From assembly GCF_005601135.1 (NCBI RefSeq), contig NZ_CP039381.1:431941-495940 (forward strand): a DNA stretch of 64,000 nt. Direction: 5' to 3'. Shown piece by piece: positions 12,483 to 19,923 of the stretch. A model generated the notes under the pieces. The model searched no databases, was not told the origin of the DNA, and worked only from the letters and a program-made list of their open reading frames with translations. Numbering within the stretch: the stretch's first letter is position 1; each line of letters begins with the position of its first letter. The stretch is from Ruminococcus bovis. GTDB lineage: Bacteria > Bacillota > Clostridia > Oscillospirales > Acutalibacteraceae. The position numbers and the translations under genes are program-made.

Positions 12483-12511
12483 CACCTCCGAAAGTAGTAT
12501 TGACGGAGGTG
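12483..12511 (-). promoter_or_regulatory. Terminator-like hairpin hiding the spoIIQ ribosome binding site
   Basis: Minus strand: CACCTCCG (12511-12504), 13-base loop, CGGAGGTG (12490-12483), then TTTTTT and the ATG. The 3' arm is the Shine-Dalgarno sequence itself. Read-through RNA from the tRNA cluster upstream would fold this stem, giving both a terminator and an occluded ribosome site. Confidence 0.6.
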
Positions 12512-12524
12512 GGAAAAATATACA

Positions 12525-12558
12525 ATAAAAAGAAAAACTCCCAACAGAGGTTGAGAGT
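12525..12558 (-). terminator. Terminator of tRNA cluster 1
   Basis: Minus strand ACTCTCAAC, loop CTCT, GTTGGGAGT, then TTTTTCTTTTT, immediately after tRNA-Cys. Confidence 0.75.
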
Positions 12559-12562
12559 ATTT

Positions 12563-12637
12563 TGGAGGCGTTACTCAGATTTGAACTGAGGAATGGGAGT
12601 TTTGCAGACTCCTGCCTTACCACTTGGCTATAACGCC
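12563..12637 (-). tRNA. tRNA-Cys (GCA), cluster 1
   Basis: Acceptor GGCGTTA pairs with TAACGCC, anticodon loop CTGCAAA gives GCA, discriminator T, encoded CCA. Last gene of the first Val-Asp-Gly-Cys cluster. Confidence 0.94.
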
Positions 12638-12709
12638 TTATGGTATAGTATATGCAACTGTAAATAAAAAATGACAAAAGAAAAAGCACCCATATGGTGC
12701 TTTGGATAC

Positions 12710-12785
12710 TGGAGCGGATGACGGGGCTCGAACCCGCTACCTCCACCTTGGCAAGGTGGCGCTCTACCAGATGAGCTACATCCGC
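12710..12785 (-). tRNA. tRNA-Gly (GCC), cluster 1
   Basis: Acceptor GCGGATG pairs with CATCCGC, anticodon loop TTGCCAA gives GCC, encoded CCA. The gene is repeated at 15162-15237 with no visible difference. Confidence 0.94.
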
Positions 12786-12792
12786 AAATTTT

Positions 12793-12869
12793 TGGCGACC
12801 CGGATCGGGTTCGAACCGACGACCTCTAGCGTGACAGGCTAGCGTTCTAACCAACTGAACTACCGGGCC
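12793..12869 (-). tRNA. tRNA-Asp (GTC), cluster 1
   Basis: Acceptor GGCCCGG pairs with CCGGGTC, loop CTGTCAC gives GTC, encoded CCA. The gene is repeated at 15325-15401 with no visible difference. Confidence 0.95.
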
Positions 12870-12877
12870 AAAAAAAG

Positions 12878-12953
12878 TGGTGGGAACAACAGGGCTCGAA
12901 CCTGTGACCCCCTGCTTGTAAGGCAGATGCTCTCCCAGCTGAGCTATGCTCCC
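12878..12953 (-). tRNA. tRNA-Val (TAC), cluster 1
   Basis: Acceptor GGGAGCA pairs with TGTTCCC, loop CTTACAA gives TAC, encoded CCA. First gene of the cluster; repeated at 15408-15483. Confidence 0.95.
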
Positions 12954-12986
12954 ACAACAATCTGTTGTCTCTTGACAACGTAGCCT

Positions 12987-13015
12987 ATTATATACTAGGA
13001 TGAGACTAATGTCAA
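12987..13015 (-). promoter_or_regulatory. Promoter of tRNA cluster 1
   Basis: Minus strand TTGACA (13015-13010), 17-base spacer, TATAAT (12992-12987): a full consensus SigA promoter 34 bases before tRNA-Val. Confidence 0.9.
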
Positions 13016-13262
13016 TAGTTTTTTTCAAATTTTTTGAAAATTTTCTCAAAGTAATTTCAGCACATTTAAAAAGCCAGATTTCATGGGGTTTCTCGTAATT
13101 AACACTTTATAAAATAAATTATAAATAGCAACTTAAAATAATTAATCAAGTAGAAAAAGGCTTATTGTTAACAAAAAATTCATAAAAAATGCAATTATTG
13201 CATTGATGAAAAATTCAATACTTCCTACAATTATATGTATAGAAATAATTAGGAGGTATTTT

Positions 13263-14045
13263 ATGTATCACACAGATACTTTTGTAAAGTTAAATAGAAA
13301 AATCTTAGATTGGAAATGGTATCAGGATGCCACAACCTTTAGAGTATTTGTTCACTTGATTTTGAAAGCCAATGTTTTTGACAATGATTTTCAAAACATA
13401 ACAGTACATAGAGGTCAGCTTGTTACAAGTTACGGTCATATTGCCGGTGATTTAGGGTTTTATAAAAATGGCAACATTAATGTTGAACCAATCAGAACGG
13501 CAATTAGACATTTAAAAAAGACAGGCGAAATTACTACAGAATGAATACAAAAAGGTCTTTTAATCACCATCAACAATTACGAAAAATATCAAGGTGAGAT
13601 TATGCAAAATAATCAAGATAATTTTTTTGCTCCCAATGAAAACACAATGGAAACCCAATCAGAACCCAATCATTTCCCAATCAAAACACAACAATATAAT
13701 AAATTAAATAAATATAATAAGTCATATAAATCAAATACTGAGAGGCAAAAGTTGCTTTTGCCCCCACTAGGTCTGTTTGAAAATGTTTTTCTTACTGAAA
13801 AGGAAAAGCAAGACCTTGAGAGTAAGTACCCCAAAACATACCAAGGAAAAATCGACAGGCTATCTAGGTATCTTGTTAACAGTAGGAAAAGGTATGTGAA
13901 TCATTATGCAGTGCTTTTAGGTTGGCTTGAAGAAGATAAGGAAATTGATGAAAGTAATATTCGTGTTGCCAAAAACAGTAGTTCTACCAATGAAATGGCA
14001 AGTTACAATATTGATGAATTAGAAAATTACAGTATGTTTGATTAG
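13263..14045 (+). pseudogene. Phage replication initiation protein, broken by an in-frame stop
   Basis: The ATG at 13263 follows AGGAGGTATTTT. The N-terminal part (KLNRKILDWKWYQDATTFRV ... RGQLVTSYGHIAGDLG) is the winged-helix region of phage replisome-organizer proteins. A TGA at 13542-13544 stops the frame after KKTGEITTE, but the same frame continues as IQKGLLITINNYEKYQGEIM and on to the typical C-terminal part (LESKYPKTYQGKIDRLSRYL ... NHYAVLLGWLEEDKE) ending at 14045. Only the stop codon breaks it. It is a prophage remnant lying alone between two tRNA clusters. Read-through of the TGA is possible but unsupported. Confidence 0.7.
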
Positions 14046-14058
14046 AGTAATTCTGAGT

Positions 14059-14547
14059 TTATTCATCAAGATAAGCATTTAGGAAATAAGATGCTAAACT
14101 ATTCTGCAAAATATTTTTTCTTGCATCATCCTTAGTGAACCAATGAAATGAGTCGATTTCATTATTTGTGGAAAGTTCAGTATCGTTTTTTACAAATGCA
14201 GTAAAATTGCACATTAGGGTATTTGACTTTTCATAGAATTTGGTTCTATTGAATTTTATATGAGAAACATTCATTCCGGTTTCTTCTTTAATTTCCCTTA
14301 CAACTGCATTTTCTAAAGGTTCACCACGATTTACATAACCTGCAACCAATATATAGAAAGGATTGCCGTACTGTTTAATCAGCATAATCTTGCCGGTTTC
14401 TTCATTTACCACAATCATACTGACTGCTATGTTGTACATTGGAAATTGAAAAGAATTACATTTTTCACAAAAAGGAACAATACCTTCCCCTTTAAGCTCT
14501 TTTTCAATTAGTTTTGTTCCACAGTTAAAGCAATGTTTTTGTATCAT
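14059..14547 (-). CDS. Nudix hydrolase with zinc ribbon
   Basis: 162 residues. A four-cysteine zinc ribbon (CFNCG, about residues 6-10, and CEKC, about 26-29) is followed by a Nudix domain whose box reads GYVNRGEPLENAVVREIKEE then TGM, satisfying GX5EX7REXXEEXG. The layout is that of NudC-like NADH pyrophosphatases, although the N-terminal region is shorter than in E. coli NudC, so the substrate may be another nucleoside diphosphate derivative. The ATG at 14545-14547 is chosen because CGGAGG lies 6 bases before it; a longer frame reaches 14607 without such a signal. It is convergent with the phage remnant. Confidence 0.8.
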   Translation of the reverse strand: MIQKHCFNCGTKLIEKELKGEGIVPFCEKCNSFQFPMYNIAVSMIVVNEETGKIMLIKQYGNPFYILVAGYVNRGEPLENAVVREIKEETGMNVSHIKFNRTKFYEKSNTLMCNFTAFVKNDTELSTNNEIDSFHWFTKDDARKNILQNSLASYFLNAYLDE

Positions 14548-14607
14548 AATATCCTCCGTATTGTCAGTGTTTATTTTATGTTTTATGGAATGGGATAGTT
14601 CTTTCAA

Positions 14608-15039
14608 TTTTGTCTGCCGGTTAAGGTAAATTATTTCTACAAATTATGGTTTGACTTTTTAATCTTGATTTTGGGTTAGGGTGAATTTGTTATAAATTTA
14701 GTTGAGTATAAATGAAAATTTGCAAAATTATCATACCTATCATTATAACAATAGTGTGGCTAACAGGTGTAGGGTCTTTCAACAAAAGTTTTTTACAAAA
14801 AACTTTTGCATAAGTTCACATTAGCAAATCAAACTTCGCCTATGGCTCGTTTTCTTTGATGTTCACTTAATTGATGTCCCGTTACAAACTATCCTAAATA
14901 AAGGTATTATGCCCTGTGTAGTAAGTTATAATTTTTAGTTTCTACATAGGACTAAGTTACATAAAACATTTTACTATTAAACGGGCGAACAATGTTCGCC
15001 CCTACGTAAAAAGCCAACCCTATTGGGTTGGCCCTTAAT
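14608..15039. repeat. Gene-free stretch with copy D of the dispersed repeat (about 14757-15005)
   Basis: From 14760 the sequence contains CAGGTGTAGGGTCTTTCAAC, later GATGTCCCGTTACAAACTA, ATGCCCTGTGTAGTAAGTTA, ACATAGGACTAAGTTACATA and the palindrome GGGCGAACAATGTTCGCCC. The same blocks recur in 62463-62640 in inverted order and partly at 22680-22813. No gene is seen. A short stem (AGCCAACCCTATTGGGTTGGCC, 15012-15033) near the end is probably the terminator of tRNA cluster 2. Confidence 0.6.
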
Positions 15040-15114
15040 TGGAGGCGTCACCCAGATTTGAACTGGGGAATCAGAGTTTTGCAGACTCGTGCCTTACCAC
15101 TTGGCTATGACGCC
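15040..15114 (-). tRNA. tRNA-Cys (GCA), cluster 2
   Basis: Acceptor GGCGTCA pairs with TGACGCC, anticodon loop CTGCAAA, encoded CCA. It differs from the cluster 1 copy at several stem positions with compensating changes. Confidence 0.94.
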
Positions 15115-15161
15115 ATATTGACTTTTAATACAAAAAGCACCATCGGTTTAGTGCTTTTTAG

Positions 15162-15237
15162 TGGAGCGGATGACGGGGCTCGAACCCGCTACCTCCACCT
15201 TGGCAAGGTGGCGCTCTACCAGATGAGCTACATCCGC
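15162..15237 (-). tRNA. tRNA-Gly (GCC), cluster 2
   Basis: Same sequence as the cluster 1 tRNA-Gly (12710-12785) as far as read: acceptor GCGGATG, anticodon GCC, encoded CCA. Confidence 0.95.
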
Positions 15238-15242
15238 ATTTA

Positions 15243-15318
15243 TGGTGCCTCCGGACGGAATCGAACCATCGACACGGGGATTTTCAGTCCCCTGCTCTAC
15301 CGACTGAGCTACAGAGGC
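15243..15318 (-). tRNA. tRNA-Phe (GAA)
   Basis: Acceptor GCCTCTG pairs with CGGAGGC, anticodon loop CTGAAAA gives GAA, encoded CCA. Present only in cluster 2, between Asp and Gly. Confidence 0.95.
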
Positions 15319-15324
15319 AAATTT

Positions 15325-15401
15325 TGGCGACCCGGATCGGGTTCGAACCGACGACCTCTAGCGTGACAGGCTAGCGTTCTAACCAACTGAACTACCGGGC
15401 C
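15325..15401 (-). tRNA. tRNA-Asp (GTC), cluster 2
   Basis: Second copy of the Asp gene: acceptor GGCCCGG, anticodon GTC, encoded CCA. Follows Val in the same order as in cluster 1. Confidence 0.95.
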
Positions 15402-15407
15402 AAAATT

Positions 15408-15483
15408 TGGTGGGAACAACAGGGCTCGAACCTGTGACCCCCTGCTTGTAAGGCAGATGCTCTCCCAGCTGAGCTATGCTCCC
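15408..15483 (-). tRNA. tRNA-Val (TAC), cluster 2
   Basis: Second copy of the Val gene: acceptor GGGAGCA, anticodon TAC, encoded CCA. First gene of cluster 2. Confidence 0.95.
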
Positions 15484-15526
15484 ACATTGTCGCCGTGTTT
15501 TGTGTTGTTCATCAGCGACAAGCATT

Positions 15527-15555
15527 ATATTACAGTATTTCTTTCAATTTGTCAA
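15527..15555 (-). promoter_or_regulatory. Promoter of tRNA cluster 2
   Basis: Minus strand TTGACA (15555-15550), 17-base spacer, TAATAT (15532-15527), 44 bases before tRNA-Val. An overlapping TATAAT three bases further gives a 20-base spacer and is less likely. Confidence 0.8.
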
Positions 15556-15594
15556 CACTTTTTTTAAATTTTTTTAAAAAATTTTTTAAGGGTG

Positions 15595-16467
15595 TTATTT
15601 AGTGTCGATTATCTTCTGTAATTCTTCCTTTGTAAACACATACTTTTTGTTGCAGAAATGGCATTCTGCCTGAAGTTCTCCCTGGTTCTTAACTATATCC
15701 TCAAGCTCTTCCTTAGACATACCGGTAACAATGTTCTCGATTTTCTGTCTATTACAATTACAGTAATAGCCAACTTCATATTCATCAAGAACATCAACTT
15801 CATAACCTTTTAGGAATTTTTCTGCCATCTGAACAGGAGTTAATCCATCAGCCAACATTTGAGTAACACTAGGTACTGACTTTAGATTTTCTTCTATTCT
15901 GTCAATATCACTTTCAAATGCACCCGGTAACATCTGTAGCAGTACGCCACCGGAAGCAAGTACCATACCCTTTTTATCAATTAACACACCTAAGGCGCAT
16001 ACTGTTGGAATCTGTTCACTTGTTGCATAATAACTTGCAATATCCTCAGCAATTTCACCACTAAGTAAAGGTACTCTGCCAATATAAGGTTCACCTGCAC
16101 CCTCATCACGCATAACATTAAGTGTACCGTGACCTACTGCTTTACCAACATTAATATGACCGTTCTCATAATATTCGGTAGGACAATTAGGGTTAGAAAC
16201 ATAACCTTTAACATGGCCTTTAGCATTTGCTACTGCTGTAACAAGTCCAAGTTCACCGTCACCTGCTACCTGTAAATTTAAAGTAGCCTTAGGGTTCTTT
16301 AGCATAGCACCCATAATTGAAGTGGCAGAAAGCAATCTGCCAAGTGCTGCTGTAGCTACAGGTGAAGTGTTATGTATTTTTTGTGCAGTAAAAACTGTTT
16401 CTGTTGAGTCAATGGCAGCAGCCATAACTGCTCCATCATGGGTGATACATCTTGTAATCTTATCCAT
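15595..16467 (-). CDS. hslO: Hsp33 redox-regulated chaperonin
   Basis: 290 residues, normal for Hsp33. This cytosolic holdase binds unfolding proteins under oxidative stress. The C-terminal zinc switch is complete: CNC (in YYCNCNRQKIENIV) and HFCNK with the partner Cys just before it (ECHFCN), giving the CXC...CXXC set that releases zinc on oxidation. The N-terminal DKITRCITHDGAVMAAAIDS and SGGVLLQMLPGA are family signatures. The ATG at 16465-16467 is chosen over a TTG at 16473 because AAGGAAAG lies at the right distance. The methyltransferase stop codon lies 3 bases upstream, so the genes are translationally coupled. Confidence 0.93.
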   Translation of the reverse strand: MDKITRCITHDGAVMAAAIDSTETVFTAQKIHNTSPVATAALGRLLSATSIMGAMLKNPKATLNLQVAGDGELGLVTAVANAKGHVKGYVSNPNCPTEYYENGHINVGKAVGHGTLNVMRDEGAGEPYIGRVPLLSGEIAEDIASYYATSEQIPTVCALGVLIDKKGMVLASGGVLLQMLPGAFESDIDRIEENLKSVPSVTQMLADGLTPVQMAEKFLKGYEVDVLDEYEVGYYCNCNRQKIENIVTGMSKEELEDIVKNQGELQAECHFCNKKYVFTKEELQKIIDTK

Positions 16468-16469
16468 AA

Positions 16470-17213
16470 TCAAACTTTCCTTGCTATTATAATAATTCTT
16501 TCTTCGTTATCTTTCGGTGGTTCTGTAGTTAAATCTCCAAAGACACCCTCAACAACAAAGTTGTATTTGTTTAAAACTTTTTCTACAAATTCAAGAGAAT
16601 AGGCTCTTTCGCTAAAGCTTTCGCTATATCTCTCATACAAATCTTCTTCCTTAATAAAGAAATCAAGGTCAATATCCACAATGTCATTTTCTTGCAAAGT
16701 ATTTTGCCATGCTAAGAAAACTTCATCTGTTTCAAAGACAAATGAATTGTTAGCCAGAACCTCTCTATGCTTATAAAGGGTATTTAAGTCAAACAAAAAG
16801 TAACCACCCTTATTCATAAACAGAGAAACTCTCTCTATAGCCTTAGTGAAAACCTTTTCATCCACAATATGATTTAGGCTGTCTAAGGTACAAATACAAG
16901 TATCTATTGTACCATACAAGTCAAGGGACTCCATCCTCTGACACAAATAAAGAATGTTAAGACCTTTTTCCATAGTCTTTTGCTGAGCAACAGTAAGCAT
17001 ATCGTAGCTACCGTCAACACCATAAACATCAATTCCCTTTTCTTTCAGTAACATAGTCATTGTACCTGTGCCACAAGCTAAGTCAAGGGTTAGTCCTAAA
17101 TCATGATTAAAATTCTTCTCAAGAACATTAACAATATAATCTGCTCTTTTTTCGTACTCAACATTATCTGTTAAGCTATCGTAAAAATCGGCAAACATTT
17201 CGTAAGATGGCAT
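16470..17213 (-). CDS. Class I SAM-dependent methyltransferase
   Basis: 247 residues. The SAM-binding glycine loop is LDLACGTGTMTMLL (about residues 40-53), followed by the acidic residue after strand 2 (VYGVDGSYDML) and motif LDSLNHI. The N-terminal SYEMFADFYDSLTDNVEYEK is typical of a common Firmicutes methyltransferase family near hslO and yerC; the substrate is unknown. The ATG at 17211-17213 follows AGAGGAC and begins right after the yerC stop, indicating coupling. A longer frame reaching into yerC is rejected. Confidence 0.85.
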   Translation of the reverse strand: MPSYEMFADFYDSLTDNVEYEKRADYIVNVLEKNFNHDLGLTLDLACGTGTMTMLLKEKGIDVYGVDGSYDMLTVAQQKTMEKGLNILYLCQRMESLDLYGTIDTCICTLDSLNHIVDEKVFTKAIERVSLFMNKGGYFLFDLNTLYKHREVLANNSFVFETDEVFLAWQNTLQENDIVDIDLDFFIKEEDLYERYSESFSERAYSLEFVEKVLNKYNFVVEGVFGDLTTEPPKDNEERIIIIARKV

Positions 17214-17214
17214 T

Positions 17215-17529
17215 TTACTTGTCCTCTGCTTTATCTTCTTTTTCATCAAAAATTCTGCCGAAAACCATTTCGTAACCGTCGCTACCATAAATTAAGCTAC
17301 GGTTAACTCTGCTGATTGTGGCAGTTGATGCACCGGTCTTTGATACAATATCACTATACACCTTTTTGTCAGTTAACATCTTGGCTACAACAATTCTCTG
17401 TGACATTGCCTTTAGCTCAGGAACTGTACACAAATCTTCAAAAAAGTTGTAACATTCCTCTTCATTCTTTAGGCTTAAAATAGCCTTAAAAAGCAAATCA
17501 GTTGCTTCATCTTTTATTTTATTATTCAT
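17215..17529 (-). CDS. yerC: YerC/YecD family TrpR-related DNA-binding protein
   Basis: 104 residues. It shows the TrpR-like helix-turn-helix: CTVPELKAMSQRIVVAKMLT, VYSDIVSKTGASTATISRVN and RSLIYGSDGYEMVF, all conserved in the YerC/YecD family. Members are presumed transcriptional regulators; the ligand is unknown. The protein has an extra acidic tail (FDEKEDKAEDK). It is the first gene of the yerC-methyltransferase-hslO operon. Its ribosome binding site GGAGGTT is complementary to a segment upstream (see 17537-17598). Confidence 0.88.
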   Translation of the reverse strand: MNNKIKDEATDLLFKAILSLKNEEECYNFFEDLCTVPELKAMSQRIVVAKMLTDKKVYSDIVSKTGASTATISRVNRSLIYGSDGYEMVFGRIFDEKEDKAEDK

Positions 17530-17536
17530 AAGTAAT

Positions 17537-17598
17537 AACCTCCGTTACTTTCACACACTAAAATTTTAACATACTAAATTTTGAAAGTAAAGGAGGTT
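17537..17598 (-). promoter_or_regulatory. Long inverted repeat covering the yerC ribosome binding site
   Basis: Minus strand AACCTCC-T-TTACTTTC (17598-17583) pairs with GAAAGTAA-C-GGAGGTT (17552-17537), leaving a roughly 30-base AT-rich loop that includes a -10-like TATGTTAAAAT. RNA that reads through from sigG would bury the yerC Shine-Dalgarno; RNA starting in the loop would not. Confidence 0.5.
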
Positions 17599-17606
17599 TT
17601 ATATTT

Positions 17607-18389
17607 TTACATATCTTTTTTTATTTGATTTAAAGCACCTTTCTCAATTCGTGATACTTGGGCTTGGCTGATACCGATTTCTTTGGCTACTTCCATTTGG
17701 GTTTTACCCTTAAAAAATCTCAGTGAAAGTATTTTCTTCTCTCTATCGCTAAGGTTCTTCAATGATTCTTTAAAAGAAATTTCTTCCAGCCAATTACTGT
17801 CGGAATTGTTGTTACTTAGCATATCCATAACATAAATTGTATCATCACCGTCTGAGAACACCGGTTCATATAGCGATACAGGCTCTACAATTGCCTCTAA
17901 GGCAAGAACTACAGTTTCCTTAGGTACATTCATCTCTTTTGCTATTTCTTCCACAGTAGGCTCTCTGTTGTTCTTATTTATTAGCTTTTCTTTTATCTGC
18001 ATAGCATGATAGGCAGTATCTCTCATTGAGCGACTAACCCTTAAAGCATTGTTGTCCCTTAGAAATCTTCTGACTTCACCGATAATCATGGGTACACCGT
18101 ATGTTGAAAAACGAACATCAAGACTTGTATCAAAGTTATCAATTGCCTTTATCAAGCCTATCACACCTACCTGAAAAAGGTCATCAAGGTTTTCCCCACG
18201 ATTGGTAAACCTTTGAATTACCGAAAGTACAAGTCGCAGGTTGCCTTTAATCATTTTATCTCTGGCGATTTTTCTTTCTTTTTCATTTCCCTCCCTCATA
18301 ATTTTCAGAAGTTCTTTCTTTTCTTTTTCTTTTAGAACCTTTAATTTGCCGGTATTTACACCACAAATCTCAACCTTGTTATACTGCAA
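17607..18389 (-). CDS. sigG: Forespore RNA polymerase sigma factor SigG
   Basis: 260 residues, exactly the length of the Bacillus subtilis protein. The N-terminal NKVEICGVNTGKLKVL is diagnostic for SigG. Region 2 contains GNLRLVLSVIQRFTNRGENL, DDLFQVGVIGLIKAIDNFD and FSTYGVPMIIGEVRRFLRDN; region 4 ends EIGISQAQVSRIEKGALNQI. SigG directs late forespore transcription after engulfment. The start is a TTG at 18387-18389, 5 bases after GGGGGGA; a longer frame to 18407 lacks a signal. That ribosome site lies in a hairpin (18393-18437). Confidence 0.95.
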   Translation of the reverse strand: MQYNKVEICGVNTGKLKVLKEKEKKELLKIMREGNEKERKIARDKMIKGNLRLVLSVIQRFTNRGENLDDLFQVGVIGLIKAIDNFDTSLDVRFSTYGVPMIIGEVRRFLRDNNALRVSRSMRDTAYHAMQIKEKLINKNNREPTVEEIAKEMNVPKETVVLALEAIVEPVSLYEPVFSDGDDTIYVMDMLSNNNSDSNWLEEISFKESLKNLSDREKKILSLRFFKGKTQMEVAKEIGISQAQVSRIEKGALNQIKKDM

Positions 18390-18392
18390 AAA

Positions 18393-18437
18393 AATCCCCC
18401 CTGACAATCTTTAATAAAAGTATTGCCCGGAGGGATT
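18393..18437 (-). promoter_or_regulatory. Terminator-like hairpin hiding the sigG ribosome binding site
   Basis: Minus strand AATCCCTCC (18437-18429), 27-base loop, GGGGGGATT (18401-18393), then TTT and the TTG start. The 3' arm is the Shine-Dalgarno sequence. It may end transcription from the gene upstream and also keep sigG translation low in read-through RNA. A leader stem of this sort has been described for B. subtilis sigG, from memory. Confidence 0.6.
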
Positions 18438-18448
18438 ATTTTCATTCA

Positions 18449-19840
18449 TTAATTTGTATTCTTAACTGTTGTTACCTTGCTGCCTGAACCAAAATCTACT
18501 GACCAAGTACCACTTGACTTAACTACTATAAAGTAGCTTTTGTTCTTATTTAATGTTGCACTTACTGTGCCTTCGTAATCATCAATTTCATCACAAAGGA
18601 CACCTATCTGTTTACCTGTTTCATCAAATAGGAATACAGTAAAGTCATCATCACCTTTGTTCTTTAGCTTAACGGTTTGCTTATTGTCTGTACCTGCAAA
18701 CATTTTTGATACACATTCACCACTACCTGTAATGTTGTCTGTACCGTCATATGTTATAGCCTTAATCTTAATAGTCCATTTACCTGTGGCAGCAACCTTG
18801 ATTGTTGCACCTTCTACACCGTCACTTTTACCTTTAGCATAAAGGTTAGTACCTGTGTACTTGCCGGTAGTATCAACATATGTATAAGCTCTGCCATCAC
18901 CATCAGAACCGATTACAGTAAATGTACCTTTGCCCTCATGGGTCATTGTAATTGCATAAACACCTTTTGTAACAGTAACATTAGATAAAGTTTTGTTGCC
19001 GTTACCTGAGAACTTCAAATCTTCTTGAGTTACAACCACTTTGCAGTAGTCATACTTATTATTCTTAGTTGTAGCATAGATTTTGCAAGTACCTGCCTTT
19101 TTACCGGTTACTTTACCTTTGCTGTCAACTGTAGCAATAGACTCATTTGAAGATTCCCACATTACATCTTTATATGCAGTATTGTCAGGTTTAACTGTTG
19201 CTGAAAGCTGAATACTTTTGTTAGTACCCACATTTACAGAATGTTTATTAATAACAACACCTGTAGGTTTTACCTTTACAGTAACCTTACATTTAGCTTT
19301 TAGTCCATTTGAACTTGTTGCAGTAATTGTACATTCACCTGCACCTTTGCCTGTAACTTTGCCGTTTTCAACTGTAGCTACTTTTGTATTGCTACTTTCC
19401 CATTCAATAGAACTGTTAGTAACATTCTTAGGTGTAATAGTATAAACAAGATTTTCTGTTGCACCTAACATTAAGGTAAACTTAGATTTATTTAGTGTTA
19501 GCTTTGAAGCCAAAACATTATCAACAGTAACCTTACATTCATCACTTACACCGTTACTTGTAAAGGCTTTTACTGTTGCTTTGCCCTCACCTACTGCTGT
19601 AAGTACACCGGACTTTACCGTTACAACAGAAGAGTCTGAGCTATCCCAATACACCATAGGTTCTGCTGCATTCTTAGGTGTAACAGTTGCAGAAAGTTCG
19701 AATTTATCTTTAAGTTGTAGTTTTACACTTTTATCGGACAATGTAATATCCTCAACATCAACCTTGCCACAACCACCAAGTATAGTTGTAAAAACAATTG
19801 CCAATGCTAGGACTAATGACATTGATATTATTCTTTTCAT
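18449..19840 (-). CDS. Surface lipoprotein with bacterial Ig-like (BIG2) domains
   Basis: 463 residues. Signal peptide with lipobox LGGC (Cys about residue 24). Then three BIG2 domains of about 80-85 residues, each with the pattern (L)xLxxG-T.P..A....W.SS..SVATV..G.VTGKGAG..TITA....G..A.CKVTV; clear examples are SSNTKVATVENGKVTGKGAG and SSNESIATVDSKGKVTGKKA. The last 190 residues look like one or two PPC-like beta domains (WTIKIKAITYDG, KSYFIVVKSSGTWSVDFG). Probably a cell-surface carbohydrate-binding or adhesion protein; no catalytic part. AGGAGTGATAAA precedes the ATG. Confidence 0.85.
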   Translation of the reverse strand: MKRIISMSLVLALAIVFTTILGGCGKVDVEDITLSDKSVKLQLKDKFELSATVTPKNAAEPMVYWDSSDSSVVTVKSGVLTAVGEGKATVKAFTSNGVSDECKVTVDNVLASKLTLNKSKFTLMLGATENLVYTITPKNVTNSSIEWESSNTKVATVENGKVTGKGAGECTITATSSNGLKAKCKVTVKVKPTGVVINKHSVNVGTNKSIQLSATVKPDNTAYKDVMWESSNESIATVDSKGKVTGKKAGTCKIYATTKNNKYDYCKVVVTQEDLKFSGNGNKTLSNVTVTKGVYAITMTHEGKGTFTVIGSDGDGRAYTYVDTTGKYTGTNLYAKGKSDGVEGATIKVAATGKWTIKIKAITYDGTDNITGSGECVSKMFAGTDNKQTVKLKNKGDDDFTVFLFDETGKQIGVLCDEIDDYEGTVSATLNKNKSYFIVVKSSGTWSVDFGSGSKVTTVKNTN

Positions 19841-19923
19841 TTTATCACTCCTAGGGTAATTCTACCCCAAATAAACTTCTTTTTCAAGTAAATATACTGA
19901 TTGTTCAGTAATAGTTAATAAAC

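Noticed and set aside
12477-13049. Upstream extension of the SpoIIQ-like frame to 442 residues
   Set aside because: The extra 190 codons run through four tRNA genes and the tRNA promoter. The internal ATG at 12476 has its own ribosome binding site.
15028-15366. 112-residue plus-strand frame
   Set aside because: It is the complement of the second tRNA cluster; similarity to other database 'proteins' of this kind would be from mis-annotated tRNAs.
18657-19859. Plus-strand frames opposite the Ig-like lipoprotein gene
   Set aside because: They are complement shadows of a well-supported gene with signal peptide and BIG2 repeats.
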